Positions 46,181 through 55,765 of a stretch of 64,000 nt of DNA are shown in pieces (the first letter of the stretch is position 1; each line of letters begins with the position of its first letter). The stretch is from Shewanella subflava (GTDB lineage: Bacteria > Pseudomonadota > Gammaproteobacteria > Enterobacterales > Shewanellaceae): assembly GCF_025971955.1 (NCBI RefSeq), contig NZ_JAPDMX010000002.1, positions 124,001 to 188,000 of the forward strand, in the 5' to 3' direction. Under the pieces are notes generated by a model, which was not told the DNA's origin, did no database searches, and saw nothing but the letters and a program-made list of their open reading frames with translations. Both the position numbers and the translations under genes were made by a program.

Positions 46181-46266
46181 TGGTACCCGAGGCCAGACTT
46201 GAACTGGCACGCTTATTCAGCGAGGGATTTTAAATCCCTTGTGTCTACCGATTCCACCACTCGGGC
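46181..46266 (-). tRNA. tRNA-Leu (anticodon UAA)
   Basis: 86-nt gene with a long variable arm, D-arm, anticodon TAA within GGGATTTAAAATCCC, T-loop TTCAAGT and encoded CCA. It matches E. coli leuZ in sequence and position. It is last in the Gly-Cys-Leu operon, and its 3' half is copied in two downstream repeat units. Confidence 0.97.
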
Positions 46267-46316
46267 AAAGTGTTGTTTTAACCGCTTTAACATTAAAGCC
46301 ATTAAACGCAATTTAG

Positions 46317-46390
46317 TGGAGGCGCGACCCGGAGTCGAACCGAGGTCGACGGATTTGCAATCCGCAGCATAGCCATTCTGCCATCGCGCC
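46317..46390 (-). tRNA. tRNA-Cys (anticodon GCA)
   Basis: 74-nt cloverleaf beginning GGCGCGATGGC, anticodon GCA within GGATTGCAAATCC, T-loop TTCGACT, encoded CCA. Middle gene of the tRNA operon, corresponding to E. coli cysT. Confidence 0.97.
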
Positions 46391-46408
46391 ACAATGTAAA
46401 TAAGGATT

Positions 46409-46484
46409 TGGAGCGACATATCGGGTTCGAACCGATGACCTATACCTTGGCAAGGTATCGCTCTACCAACTGAGCTAATGTCGC
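46409..46484 (-). tRNA. tRNA-Gly (anticodon GCC)
   Basis: 76-nt cloverleaf beginning GCGACATTAGCTC, anticodon GCC within ATACCTTGCCAAGGTAT, T-loop TTCGAAC, encoded CCA. First gene of the operon, corresponding to E. coli glyW. Confidence 0.97.
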
Positions 46485-46552
46485 GTAAATCTGATTAACT
46501 GGCTTTAAGCGCTAAGGCTTTCTAGCTGTTACTCTCTTGTCTACGGGGGTGC

Positions 46553-46580
46553 ATTTTACCGATTTCATCCCACGTGTCAA
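46553..46580 (-). promoter_or_regulatory. promoter of the tRNA(Gly-Cys-Leu) operon
   Basis: Minus strand: consensus -35 TTGACA, 16-base spacer, -10 TAAAAT, then the GC-rich discriminator GCACCCCC, a stable-RNA, stringently controlled type. Transcription would begin near 46546, about 60 bases before tRNA-Gly. It gives the tRNAs a promoter separate from pgsA. Confidence 0.85.
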
Positions 46581-46642
46581 TTGCTGTTTTTATTAAAACT
46601 TACCGTTTGCGCACTTAATAATCTTATTGAAGTATTTATGTG

Positions 46643-47191
46643 CTATTCAGCGGTTAAATCTTTCCAAGCCGCTGAAATGTAACTTATCATCGACCAAAAA
46701 GTCAGCAATGCTGCCACATAGAACAACACATAGGCCACATTGGTTAAAAATGGCGTGGGTTGCCAAATTAAGCCGACAATCGCCACCATTTGTGCGGCGG
46801 TTTTATATTTGCCAATCCACGACACGGCAACCACACCACGTTTGCCTATTTCTGCCATCCATTCACGCAAGGCTGAAATCACAATTTCGCGACCTATCAT
46901 AAATAGTGCAGCTAAGGTTAAATAAATATTATCGTTCTGCTGAACCAACAACACTAAGGCAGTAGACACCATCACTTTGTCTGCAACCGGATCTAAAAAC
47001 GCCCCAAAACGGGTTAACTGGCCAAGCTTTCTTGCGGCGTAACCATCTAAAGCATCTGTTACTGCAGCTAGCCAAAAAACAAATGCAGCGGCAAAAGGCG
47101 CCCAAGTGTAAGGAAGATAAAAGAAAAATATAAATACTGGCAAAAGCACTAAACGAAATAGTGTTAATGCTATAGGTAAATTAAACGGCAT
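46643..47191 (-). CDS. pgsA: CDP-diacylglycerol--glycerol-3-phosphate 3-phosphatidyltransferase
   Basis: 182-residue inner-membrane enzyme that makes phosphatidylglycerol phosphate, the committed step to phosphatidylglycerol and cardiolipin. The CDP-alcohol phosphotransferase signature is complete: DALDGYAARKLGQLTRFG...DPVADK (D-x2-DG-x2-AR-x8-G-x3-D-x3-D). It has about four hydrophobic segments. It follows uvrC by 44 bases on the same strand, as in E. coli. Downstream is the tRNA promoter. Confidence 0.95.
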   Translation of the reverse strand: MPFNLPIALTLFRLVLLPVFIFFFYLPYTWAPFAAAFVFWLAAVTDALDGYAARKLGQLTRFGAFLDPVADKVMVSTALVLLVQQNDNIYLTLAALFMIGREIVISALREWMAEIGKRGVVAVSWIGKYKTAAQMVAIVGLIWQPTPFLTNVAYVLFYVAALLTFWSMISYISAAWKDLTAE

Positions 47192-47235
47192 AAATAGACC
47201 AATTATTCAGAAGCAGCGCCAATCTTGCCTTAATT

Positions 47236-49068
47236 TTAGCCCCCTCGCAATGTGTCATGAATCGTTTGTGCCATTTCTAAGCTAATTCCTGGCACTTTTG
47301 CCAATTCCGCAACGCTGGCATTGTTCACTTCTTGCAATCCGCCTAAATGTTGCAACAACGCTTTACGTCTTTTAGGACCAACACCGTCAATCGATTCTAA
47401 GGTTGAGGTATTACGTGTTTTTTGCCGTTTGTTTCGATGCCCTGTAATCGCAAAACGATGTGACTCATCTCGAATATGCAGGATTAAATGAAATGCAGGT
47501 GAGTCACTGGCAATATCGATGGTTTCTTCTGTTCCGCCAACAACAAAGGTTTCAAGTCCAGCTTTACGCCCTTCACCTTTTGTCACTCCTATAAGCAGCG
47601 GTGGTTTGATTAAATGGGCACACTTGTCATCCACAATGCGCTGTGCAATGCGTAACTGACCTAATCCACCATCAATAAACACAATATCTGGCACTTTGCC
47701 GCTGTCATCAATTTTATCAAATCGCCTATTGATTACCTGTTCCATAGCGGCGTAGTCATCTCCAGCGGTGATATCGGTAATATTGTAGCGACGATAATCC
47801 GCTTTATGTGGCCCCTCACGATTAAAAACGACACAAGATGCCACCGTGCTTTCTCCCATGGTATGACTGATATCAAAACATTCCATACGATGAATCGAAA
47901 AAGATAACTCGAGCGCTTCTTCTAACAAGCTAAAACGTTGCTCAATGGTATTTTTGTGCGACAGCCTGCTGGCAACTGCATTGGTGGCATTGGTGACGGC
48001 TAAACGTAAAAAACTGGCTCGCTCACCACGTACTTGAGTTTTAATCGAAAACTTCTTTTGCAGTGCTTGCGCTATCGACGCTGCAGTGACGTCCATGCCA
48101 TCAAAGTCATGACTGAGAATCACTTCTTTGGGTATGGTGCGTTGCACATCTTCATTTAAGTAAAACTGCCCCAAAAACGATGATAAGACTTCATCCAGCT
48201 CAGTGGCCACTGGCACGCTTGGGTAATAACTACGACTACCAAAAATTTTGCCATCGCGAATAAACAATAAATGAAAGCAGGCGATACCGGAGGCAAAGTG
48301 AACCCCAATTACGTCCATATCGCCTTTCGCGTTAGACACTTCTTGTTGCTCGCTTACTTTGCGTAGCGCACTAATTTGGTCACGATATTGTGCGGCCTGT
48401 TCATAGGCCATATTTATGGCTGCTTGCTCCATTTTAGCCACTAACGCGCTAATAACTTGCTGATCTTTTCCCCGTAAAAAGAGCGTGGCCAATTTAACTT
48501 GTTCTTGGTAATCCTCATCTGACACGATACCGACACAGGGAGCACTGCAGCGTGATAATTGATATTGCAAGCAGGGGCGAGAGCGAGATTTGTAATACAC
48601 ATCGTCGCACTGGCGGATCGGAAACAATTTTTGCATCAAATTCAAACTTTCACGCACTGCACCGCCGTTGGGATAAGGGCCGAAATAATGGCCTTTTTCG
48701 CGTTTAGTGCCACGATGATATGCTAATCGAGGATGTCGATGTTGGCTCAATAAAATGTAGGGATAGGACTTATCATCACGCAGCAACACATTGTATTTTG
48801 GCATGTATTGCTTGATATAGTCATTTTCAAGGATAAGCGCATCGGTTTCACTGTGGGTGACGGTCACATCGATATGATGAATATTGCTAACCAGGGCTTG
48901 GGTTTTTACGTTAGGTAAGTTTGAACGAAAATAAGATGTTAAACGTTTTCTAAGATCTTTTGCTTTACCCACATAAATCACTTCATCCTGTTTATCATAC
49001 ATTCGATAAACACCTGGTGATGAAGTGACGGTTTTTAAGAATGATTTTGCTTGAAATGCTTCAGTCAT
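47236..49068 (-). CDS. uvrC: UvrABC excinuclease subunit C
   Basis: 610 residues, the full length of E. coli UvrC, which makes both incisions in nucleotide excision repair. Domains in order: GIY-YIG nuclease ([28 protein letters not shown] at about 16-43), cysteine-rich region ([18 protein letters not shown] at about 165-182), UVR motif ([12 protein letters not shown]), the RNase H-like C-terminal nuclease ([20 protein letters not shown]) and tandem helix-hairpin-helix ([18 protein letters not shown]). Encoded between uvrY and pgsA. Confidence 0.97.
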   Translation of the reverse strand: MTEAFQAKSFLKTVTSSPGVYRMYDKQDEVIYVGKAKDLRKRLTSYFRSNLPNVKTQALVSNIHHIDVTVTHSETDALILENDYIKQYMPKYNVLLRDDKSYPYILLSQHRHPRLAYHRGTKREKGHYFGPYPNGGAVRESLNLMQKLFPIRQCDDVYYKSRSRPCLQYQLSRCSAPCVGIVSDEDYQEQVKLATLFLRGKDQQVISALVAKMEQAAINMAYEQAAQYRDQISALRKVSEQQEVSNAKGDMDVIGVHFASGIACFHLLFIRDGKIFGSRSYYPSVPVATELDEVLSSFLGQFYLNEDVQRTIPKEVILSHDFDGMDVTAASIAQALQKKFSIKTQVRGERASFLRLAVTNATNAVASRLSHKNTIEQRFSLLEEALELSFSIHRMECFDISHTMGESTVASCVVFNREGPHKADYRRYNITDITAGDDYAAMEQVINRRFDKIDDSGKVPDIVFIDGGLGQLRIAQRIVDDKCAHLIKPPLLIGVTKGEGRKAGLETFVVGGTEETIDIASDSPAFHLILHIRDESHRFAITGHRNKRQKTRNTSTLESIDGVGPKRRKALLQHLGGLQEVNNASVAELAKVPGISLEMAQTIHDTLRGG

Positions 49069-49140
49069 AATGATTTACAGCGTAAAAAATGGACGTAAAC
49101 CAACGTCGCCATATTCCATGAGCAATAACGCAAACCTTAA

Positions 49141-49791
49141 TTAGAATGAACCTGTATCGAGCATTTTGTAACGAATAGCTAAACGGGTTAACTCCACATC
49201 GCCATTGATCCCTAATTTGGCAAATAAACGGTAACGATAACTGTTAACGGTTTTCGGGCTTAAATTAAGTTTCTCTGAAATATCATTCACCTTTTCACCA
49301 TTAGTGATCATTAGCATGATCTGCAACTCGCGTTCAGACAAACTGCTAAAGGGGTTCTCGTCACTGCTATTAAACTGACTGAGTGCCATTTGTTGTGCAA
49401 TTTCTGGAGAAAGATAACGTTGACCACGTGAAACCTGACTAATCGCTCTAATCACTTCTGGCGAAGTTGAACCTTTAGTTAAGTAGCCTGAAGCGCCTGC
49501 TTGCATGACTTTGGTTGGAAATGGGTCTTCAGTTTGTACGGTTAGCACAATGATTTTTGCATCGGGCTGGTAGCGTAAAATTTTACGGGTGGCTTCTAAA
49601 CCGCCCATACCAGGCATATTCATGTCCATTAAAATGACATCAGCCTCATTATGGCGAGACCACTGCACTGCGGTTTCACCATCGTGGGCTTCACCAACCA
49701 CCTTAATACCACGTTCATCTTCTAACAGGCGACGGATCCCAGTGCGAACTAATTCGTGATCATCTACTAAATATACTGAAATCAACTTCAA
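49141..49791 (-). CDS. uvrY: BarA/UvrY two-component response regulator (GacA-type)
   Basis: 216-residue NarL/FixJ-type regulator with an N-terminal receiver (DDHELVRTGIRRLLE; phosphorylated Asp in VILMDMNMPGMGG; Lys in YLTKGSTSPE) and a C-terminal LuxR HTH (LSERELQIMLMITNGEKVNDISEKLNLSPKTVNSYRYRLFAKL). In gammaproteobacteria it is activated by BarA/GacS and induces the CsrB/C (RsmY/Z) small RNAs. The order uvrY-uvrC-pgsA is conserved with E. coli. Its kinase is not in this window. Confidence 0.95.
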   Translation of the reverse strand: MKLISVYLVDDHELVRTGIRRLLEDERGIKVVGEAHDGETAVQWSRHNEADVILMDMNMPGMGGLEATRKILRYQPDAKIIVLTVQTEDPFPTKVMQAGASGYLTKGSTSPEVIRAISQVSRGQRYLSPEIAQQMALSQFNSSDENPFSSLSERELQIMLMITNGEKVNDISEKLNLSPKTVNSYRYRLFAKLGINGDVELTRLAIRYKMLDTGSF

Positions 49792-49977
49792 CCACCCTTT
49801 TATTATTAGCCATTCATCCTGAATATATAGGCATTTTTATTTCAAAATCATCAACATAAGAAATACATTGCGCTTTTTCTATGTCTAAATAGCAAATTTA
49901 TCACTAATCGTTTCAGTCACACAAGCAAGACTGTCTCAATAGTGGAAATAAAAGCGAACTTACCAGAGAGTATTATA

Positions 49978-50126
49978 CCCATCACAGTAAGGCATAACCT
50001 AGATAAAATACATGATAACAAGGCTAGTTTTTCGATAAATCGTTATTATACAATCGTAAAATATGCTGTCATTATCAGGTATTTTTACAAACCAGCTTAA
50101 ACAGTTATTTATTACAATCAGTATTA
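49978..50126 (+). repeat. dispersed ~150-bp intergenic repeat, copy 6
   Basis: Begins 'catcacagtaaggcataacc' and includes 'cgataaatcgttattatacaatc' and 'gctgtcattatcaggtatttttac'. It ends 'cagttatttattacaatcagtatt', just before the yjbQ stop. The middle is diverged. It occupies half of the 337-base gap; the rest shows nothing recognisable. Confidence 0.72.
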
Positions 50127-50128
50127 CA

Positions 50129-50548
50129 TCACTCGCCATTTAGCGTCACAATAATGGTGCGGTCGCTGGCATCATCGCGATGTTCACATAAGTAAATCCC
50201 CTGCCAGGTTCCCATGTTAAGGCGCCCATGTGTGATGGGTATGGTTAATTCTGCGCCAATTAATGTCGACTTCAGGTGTGCAGGCATATCATCTGGCCCC
50301 TCGTAGGTATGTTGATAATAATCGGCATTTTCAGGCACCATGACATTAAAATGTCGTTCAAAATCTCCCCTTACCGTGGGGTCTGCATTTTCATTCAAAG
50401 TTAATGAAGCCGATGTATGCTGAATAAAAAAGTGCGCCAAACCAATTTCAAGGGTTTTCAACTCAGGTAATTGCTGAAGTAACTCTTTGTCAATGAGGTG
50501 AAAACCTCGTTTTTTAGCTAATAGCTGAATGCGCTTTTGAAACCACAT
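50129..50548 (-). CDS. yjbQ: YjbQ family protein (UPF0047)
   Basis: 139 residues, the normal YjbQ length. IGLAHFFIQHTSASLTLNENADPTVRGDFERHFN and GRLNMGTWQGIYLCEHRDDA are the family's signature blocks and contain the conserved His/Glu/Asp pocket. E. coli YjbQ has weak thiamine-phosphate synthase activity; its physiological role is unclear. ATG 50548 is preferred: AGGTGA lies seven bases before it, while an open frame extends 34 codons upstream without similarity. Confidence 0.88.
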   Translation of the reverse strand: MWFQKRIQLLAKKRGFHLIDKELLQQLPELKTLEIGLAHFFIQHTSASLTLNENADPTVRGDFERHFNVMVPENADYYQHTYEGPDDMPAHLKSTLIGAELTIPITHGRLNMGTWQGIYLCEHRDDASDRTIIVTLNGE

Positions 50549-50722
50549 ATTCATATCACCTAAGGTCGTCAGTTCAATAATAATATTATCTAGCAGGTTG
50601 TTCTGGCTATCAATATTGGCTATGGGTACAGAATGGTTATCAGTAACCATTTGCAGTATTTATCTAGTAACCTTTATGATACATTTTAAATACATGAATA
50701 CTAATTAACCGAAAGCGACATT

Positions 50723-51490
50723 ATGAAGCATCTGTTAAGTTTACTTTTTTTTATGTTTATTGCTGTCAATGCTCAGCCTAACAAGCCTATTGTAAAAGTA
50801 GCAGGATATCCCTTTTCTCCCTATATCACTCAATCCGTTGATGGCCGCTATACTGGCTTATCTATCGATTTAATCAATGCGCTTAACGGTATTCAATCGC
50901 AAGTTCAATTTGAATTCGTGGCAACAAGTATTGCAAACCGCTATAAAGCTTATGAACTAAAACGATATGACATGATGCTGTTTGAAAGCACAGTGTGGGG
51001 GTGGCACACTATTGAGCATGAATTTGTGCCGTTAGATATTCACGACGGTGAATTATTTATTTCACTCAAAGATAATGCGATTGATCAAGCTTACTTTAAC
51101 AATTTTGATGGTAAAGTACTCAGCTTAGTAAGAGGTTACCATTACAAGTTTGCCGATTGGCAAGCAGATCCCCAATATCTAAAAGCGCAATTTAACATTC
51201 AATTTGTGAATTCTAATGAAGCATCAATTGTGAGTATATTGCGCGGTAGAGCCGAGATTGCTCCAGTAACCTGGTCGTATTTGCAATTTTATTTATCACA
51301 AAATCCTACAATATCGCCACAGATATTGGTGTCAACCAAATGGGACCAACAATATAATCATGGGATTTTATTGAGTCCTAACGCCCCTATTAGCAAGCAA
51401 CAACTTTCAGAATGGGTCGGCTTACTCAAAAAACAACAAACGTTAAGCCGCTTAGCAGCGCACTATGGACTAGAGAACATCACAGATTAG
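50723..51490 (+). CDS. periplasmic solute-binding-like protein (SBP family 3)
   Basis: 255-residue exported protein with a signal peptide (to VNA-QPN). VKVAGYPFSPYITQSVDGRYTGLSIDLINALNG is the usual N-terminal lobe of type-3 amino-acid-binding proteins; VRGYHYKFADWQ and IVSILRGRAEIAPVTWSYLQFYL fit the second lobe. No ABC permease or ATPase is adjacent. In Shewanella such orphan proteins are common and can be sensor-like; the ligand is unknown. It diverges from yjbQ by 174 bases. Confidence 0.72.
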   Translation: MKHLLSLLFFMFIAVNAQPNKPIVKVAGYPFSPYITQSVDGRYTGLSIDLINALNGIQSQVQFEFVATSIANRYKAYELKRYDMMLFESTVWGWHTIEHEFVPLDIHDGELFISLKDNAIDQAYFNNFDGKVLSLVRGYHYKFADWQADPQYLKAQFNIQFVNSNEASIVSILRGRAEIAPVTWSYLQFYLSQNPTISPQILVSTKWDQQYNHGILLSPNAPISKQQLSEWVGLLKKQQTLSRLAAHYGLENITD

Positions 51491-51672
51491 GGCCTCGCAC
51501 GCTCATAAAGCAAATAAAGCTTAAATTCATCTCAAATGGAGATATTCAATGCTGTTAATAAGTATTTAGCTATAACCTAATAAAATGCCAGATAATAAGG
51601 TGGAGCTGACGATAATCAGTGTTTTATAACGATGGACATCATCGCTATTATTTGTTTATAAGCATAAAAAAA

Positions 51673-51690
51673 CGCACGATATAACGTGCG
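51673..51690. terminator. bidirectional terminator between convergent genes
   Basis: CGCACG-ATATAA-CGTGCG is a perfect 6-bp stem (7 with the adjoining A/C pair). It is followed by CTTTT on the plus strand and TTTTTTT on the minus strand. It lies between the solute-binding gene and the small exported protein gene. Confidence 0.8.
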
Positions 51691-51712
51691 CTTTTATGCA
51701 AAAGAAACCTGA

Positions 51713-52117
51713 TTACATGGTAGCCATTGTCCAATAGTCAATCCGTTTTTGTGGTTCATAAACCACTGTTTTACATAAATCCTTATACTGCCCCATTAAA
51801 GCACCCAAGTTTGTTGACCCACCTAACTGAGCTATTTGTTTATTTTTTACTGTCGCAATATCTGTGGTGACTTGCGCGGCTGGGCGATATTTTTCAGCTA
51901 ATGTTGTCGCATCAACAGCTGACACTTTTAAACGTTCGCCAACGGCTTGCATTTGAGGCGCATTCATCGCGCCAATGGCTTCTGAAGCAATTTGATAATA
52001 AGCAGCACACTGAATCAATTCATCAGTAAAGGCTTTTTCTGCGGCGTCTTGGGCATTAACGCCTTGACTTAAACACACTAATGAAGCCGCTAAAATCCAC
52101 TTTTTATTTATACTCAT
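51713..52117 (-). CDS. small exported protein, unknown function
   Basis: 134 residues with a signal peptide (ILAASLVCLSQGVNA then QDAA). The mature part is helical and has two cysteines (LIQCAAYYQIA, YKDLCKTVVYEP) that could form a disulfide. It is a type of small, Ala/Gln-rich periplasmic protein often seen in marine gammaproteobacteria, but no named family is recognised. Its 3' end is 22 bases from a bidirectional terminator. Confidence 0.65.
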   Translation of the reverse strand: MSINKKWILAASLVCLSQGVNAQDAAEKAFTDELIQCAAYYQIASEAIGAMNAPQMQAVGERLKVSAVDATTLAEKYRPAAQVTTDIATVKNKQIAQLGGSTNLGALMGQYKDLCKTVVYEPQKRIDYWTMATM

Positions 52118-52295
52118 TCTTCGTCCTATGCAGTGTATGTCGTCAAAATATTGATGATGGTAACTAAGATATGTTGAGTTTTTGGCTGATGTTGTTCACG
52201 TTAATCTCTCAAAAGATCAACCGCTTTTAGACCAAATCACATCATTAATAACCAAGTTTACATTACCATAATCGAATTTAGCACTAATGAAAATA

Positions 52296-52322
52296 TAAAA
52301 AACGCCACAATGATGTGGCGTT
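52296..52322 (-). terminator. intrinsic terminator downstream of the 2OG-Fe(II) oxygenase gene
   Basis: Minus strand: AACGCCAC pairs with GTGGCGTT around a 6-base loop, running into TTTT. It lies 25 bases after the oxygenase stop. Confidence 0.85.
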
Positions 52323-52347
52323 CAAGTGACAGTCTATTCACCGAGTA

Positions 52348-52971
52348 CTAAAAACCATGATTAGCATTACTCACCCTGAACCATCCCGCAATACTGTTGC
52401 GGGTTTTTAACGTCGGTAACACTTCATGGGGAAAGCGTTCACTTAAAAATATCGCTAAGGTCCCCATTTGGGGTTGCACCGTTTCTAAAGCAACATCACA
52501 TTCATCATAAATCACTAACTGGCCACCATCTTCCGATTGCCATAGTGGATTTAAAAAGAATACCGTGGTTAAGATACGATTTTGGCTGCCTTTTAATGCA
52601 TCAACATGCTTCTTATAATGCGCTCCCGGTTCGTAAACCGCATAATGGCTTTCATAATCAAATAGTCCCATAAATAGACGTCGATTAATGCCATCTTTAA
52701 GTTGTTCCATAATGGATAAGTATTCCCTATCTGTATGGTCTTGTTTATCAAGCCAACTAATTTTGTCTGAGCGAATTTCGGTATTAATTTGTTGATCTAT
52801 TCCACGGCCAATCGCCGCAGCTTTAAAATCGATATCATGCTTAACTTGCATTTTTTCTAGCAAGGCTAAGCTGACATAATCAGGAATGATATCAGATAAA
52901 AGGATGTACCCTTTATCGACTAACGCATCTGCGATCACATCCAGCACTGCTTCACTTACTTGCGAAACCAT
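52348..52971 (-). CDS. 2OG-Fe(II) oxygenase (prolyl-4-hydroxylase-like)
   Basis: About 207 residues. The double-stranded beta-helix contains HYKKHVDAL (H and D of the HxD iron triad), FFLNPLWQSEDGGQLVIYD, the distal His in FPHEVLP and the 2-oxoglutarate Arg in RNSIAGWFR. These match the P4Hc-type oxygenases related to Tpa1 and bacterial prolyl hydroxylases. The target is unknown; EF-Tu is the target of one Pseudomonas relative. An ATG at 52971 is preferred over the upstream in-frame TTG at 52986. Confidence 0.82.
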   Translation of the reverse strand: MVSQVSEAVLDVIADALVDKGYILLSDIIPDYVSLALLEKMQVKHDIDFKAAAIGRGIDQQINTEIRSDKISWLDKQDHTDREYLSIMEQLKDGINRRLFMGLFDYESHYAVYEPGAHYKKHVDALKGSQNRILTTVFFLNPLWQSEDGGQLVIYDECDVALETVQPQMGTLAIFLSERFPHEVLPTLKTRNSIAGWFRVSNANHGF

Positions 52972-53601
52972 ACATGCTACATCCAAAGAGACGACGCTTT
53001 TTACTTTACTTTAGGACTCAAAAAGAAGGTTTGAATCTGAATTTCGAGGAGGCGTTGTGTTGCTAAATAAACAGGAGGAACAGGTATTATTCCTCATCCT
53101 TTCCAATGAGAATTGCCGCTCATTTCGATAGCGAATATTAGTGTAACAACACCGGAATGACAACAAAATTTAATAACTTAAAATTCAACAACTTAAAAAG
53201 ATTTAGTTATTTTATAAATAAGTAATATCAATTGAAAGCCTCTGTAGAGTGCCAGTATAAAATAAATCCGCATTTGAAAAATACGACACCATCAATGGCG
53301 CAACGATTCGCTTACAACCATGCTCTATCATCAATAAGCAAAGACAGGGATTACATAAGCCAATCCGGGTTTGTGTTAGCACTTATTCTCAGCGAGGAGC
53401 AAACAATGTATTACAACAAGACATTCAACAACTTAAATTAAATGTCATACTGTTAACAAGGCTGGTTTACGCATTAATAGCGGCTCTCTTATTGGGCTAA
53501 AACCTTGCTCCACCTATTCCTGCTCCAGACTGAAGGGCAAAATACATCTAAGCTGCGCCAAACGCTTTTGAACTGTATTTATTCCTCCAAGCTGAGGTCA
53601 C
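52972..53601. other. 630-base gap without a recognisable gene
   Basis: A 69-codon frame at 53232-53441 opens with TTG, lacks a ribosome-binding site and resembles nothing. An AGGAG before 'atgtattac' at 53406 leads only to an 11-codon frame. The part from about 53450 to 53600 has higher GC and looks like an older fragment, but I cannot name it. No repeat of the families seen elsewhere in this window is present. Confidence 0.4.
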
Positions 53602-55371
53602 TCATATCTGGCTATGGGTTAATACCTGCTGTTTTTGTTCTAATTGCACAGTATCGTGCTCTTCAGTTTGCGCCTGAATAGCATCATCGGCAGCCTGTTT
53701 ACTTTGATTCATCTTTAATGCTAAATACAAATCAGAACGGATATAAATCCCTGAATCACCCGATTTCATCCCCGTCTGTTCAAACCAAGACAGTAACTGC
53801 CTTTTTCGCCCCGCCAGCTCCAATCGAATACCGCGCTTTTTAAAAAGGCTATCGACATCGGCAAGCATCGCCATGACACTTAAATCCAAATGGGTAAAAC
53901 AGGGTACGGCATCAATAATAATGCAGTTGATATCACCTTTTTGTTTGGCATATTGTTCAAGTAATCGACGTTTAAAATAACCTGAATTAAAGTAAGTTAA
54001 CGGCGAATTAAAACGATAGATAAATATCCCTGGCACGGGTTTGGCTTTATCACTACTGTCTAGGCTGCGGATAATACCTTTTGAATCGACGCCAAGAACT
54101 TGATCCGTTGGCCGCATAACCGTGCGAATAAACTGGAATAAGCCCAGTAAAACCGCCAAGGTAATTCCCGGAATAACGCCAATAAATAGCACCGCAAATA
54201 ACGTGGTTAACGCCAAATAAAATGCCTGTCTGTCCCTTAATCTAAGTTGCCAAACCGCTTTTAAATCTAATAAATGAACAGAAGCGATCACTAACACAAC
54301 GCCTAATGCCGCGCTTGGAATAAACTCCAATGGCGCAGTTAAATAAATGGCAATCACCGCAATAATAGCTGCGGCAACAATTGACACTAACTGGGTTTTG
54401 CCGCCGTTAGCATCGTTAACTGCAGTACGTGAATCAGCACCACTTACGGCAAAACCCTGTGACAAAGCCGATGCAATATTGGCAAAGCCCAACGCTCTAA
54501 ACTCTTTATCGGCATCAATGTCATAGCCATTTTTAGCCGCAAAACTTCGAGCGGTTAGCATCATACTCACAAAACTCACAACGGCTAAGTTAAGCGCCGG
54601 CATAACAAGCTCACGGATAATGCCCACACTGAACTCAGGTGTTTGAAACAGCGGTAAACCACCCGCTACTGAGCCTATGGTTTTTACATCAAATTGTTCT
54701 AAATTAAACACCCACACTAAAATAGCACCAAAGGCAATGGCAAACATGGAGGAAGGCCAGCTAGGTTTAAGGCGTTTCATACCGAAATAGACACCAACGG
54801 TTAAAATTGCCATCAATAATGTTGGTATGTGGGTTTTAGCTAAATAAGTGGGTACGCCACCTAATCGCTCAAGTAAATAGCGCTCATCAAAAGTGAAGCC
54901 AAATATTTTTGAGAATTGGCCAACAATAATGGTAATAGCAACACCGTTTAACAGCCCCATTAAAATAGGTTTTGATAAAAAGTCAGCTAATACCCCTAAT
55001 TTAAATCGACTGGCAATTAAACACCAAAAGCCTGTCATCGCTGTCATGGTCATCACTAATTGCCAATGTTTGACGCTGTCACCTGCTGCAAGAGGCGTCA
55101 CAACAGCGGCGATGACCGCACAGGTTGCAGCATCAGGACCAACAATAAGCTGCTTTGAGGTACCAAATAACGCATACACCAACATAGGAAGCACACATGA
55201 GTATAAGCCTACCGCTGCATTAACCCCTGTTAACTGTGCATAGGCAATCGCCACAGGCAACGCCACCGCAGCTACCGATAGGGCCGCTCTCATATCATCG
55301 GCCAACCACTTGCGCTCATAATTAACTAGGGTATTTAAACCGGGCATAAACTCATACAAACGTGACAACAC
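53602..55371 (-). CDS. SulP family inorganic anion transporter with STAS domain
   Basis: 589 residues: about 10-14 membrane segments (residues about 20-410) and a cytoplasmic STAS domain (about 440-550; CIIIDAVPCFTHLDLSVMAMLADVDSLFKKRGIRLELAG). ALPVAIAYAQLTGVNAAVGLYSCVLPMLVYALFGTS is the SulP signature. Substrates of bacterial members include sulfate, bicarbonate and dicarboxylates; none is decided by sequence, and no carbonic anhydrase gene is adjacent. It stands alone. Confidence 0.92.
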   Translation of the reverse strand: MLSRLYEFMPGLNTLVNYERKWLADDMRAALSVAAVALPVAIAYAQLTGVNAAVGLYSCVLPMLVYALFGTSKQLIVGPDAATCAVIAAVVTPLAAGDSVKHWQLVMTMTAMTGFWCLIASRFKLGVLADFLSKPILMGLLNGVAITIIVGQFSKIFGFTFDERYLLERLGGVPTYLAKTHIPTLLMAILTVGVYFGMKRLKPSWPSSMFAIAFGAILVWVFNLEQFDVKTIGSVAGGLPLFQTPEFSVGIIRELVMPALNLAVVSFVSMMLTARSFAAKNGYDIDADKEFRALGFANIASALSQGFAVSGADSRTAVNDANGGKTQLVSIVAAAIIAVIAIYLTAPLEFIPSAALGVVLVIASVHLLDLKAVWQLRLRDRQAFYLALTTLFAVLFIGVIPGITLAVLLGLFQFIRTVMRPTDQVLGVDSKGIIRSLDSSDKAKPVPGIFIYRFNSPLTYFNSGYFKRRLLEQYAKQKGDINCIIIDAVPCFTHLDLSVMAMLADVDSLFKKRGIRLELAGRKRQLLSWFEQTGMKSGDSGIYIRSDLYLALKMNQSKQAADDAIQAQTEEHDTVQLEQKQQVLTHSQI

Positions 55372-55765
55372 AGCACTTTCCTTGTCAACAAAACTAAAAA
55401 GATATGATAGGTTTTTATGAGATTAATTACAGCTACTTAAATGTAATATTTTTGCAATATTAACGATCAATGTTTAAATTTTATAACTTGTCATGCTGAT
55501 GAATCTGCAAGATAAAATCGGCGAAACAATCCATGACAGTCAAAATTGATACTTAAGGATGCCAACACACGTGATTAACATCGTTTCAAACTGACTTTAC
55601 AGGCTTGATACTTGCTTGCAACGATTAGCGATATTGATACTTTTGATTACAAAATCTCGAATAAACAAACACGATTGCGTGTTAGACTGAACAGCTAAAA
55701 TGTTTGGCCGTTTCTCGTTTGTCTTCCTGCAACGAAATATCATATTTTTCAGCGTTGAGGTTTTT
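55372..55765. other. intergenic gap between the SulP and Bcr/CflA genes
   Basis: Divergent promoters for both transporters must lie in these ~390 AT-rich bases. I see no convincing promoter, operator dyad, repeat or small ORF with a ribosome-binding site. Confidence 0.4.

Noticed and set aside
46213..46419. 68-codon frame across the tRNA genes
   Set aside because: It is read through tRNA-Cys and tRNA-Leu sequence and is not a protein gene.
53232..53441. 69-codon open frame in the 53-kb gap
   Set aside because: TTG start, no ribosome-binding site, low-complexity composition and no recognisable family.
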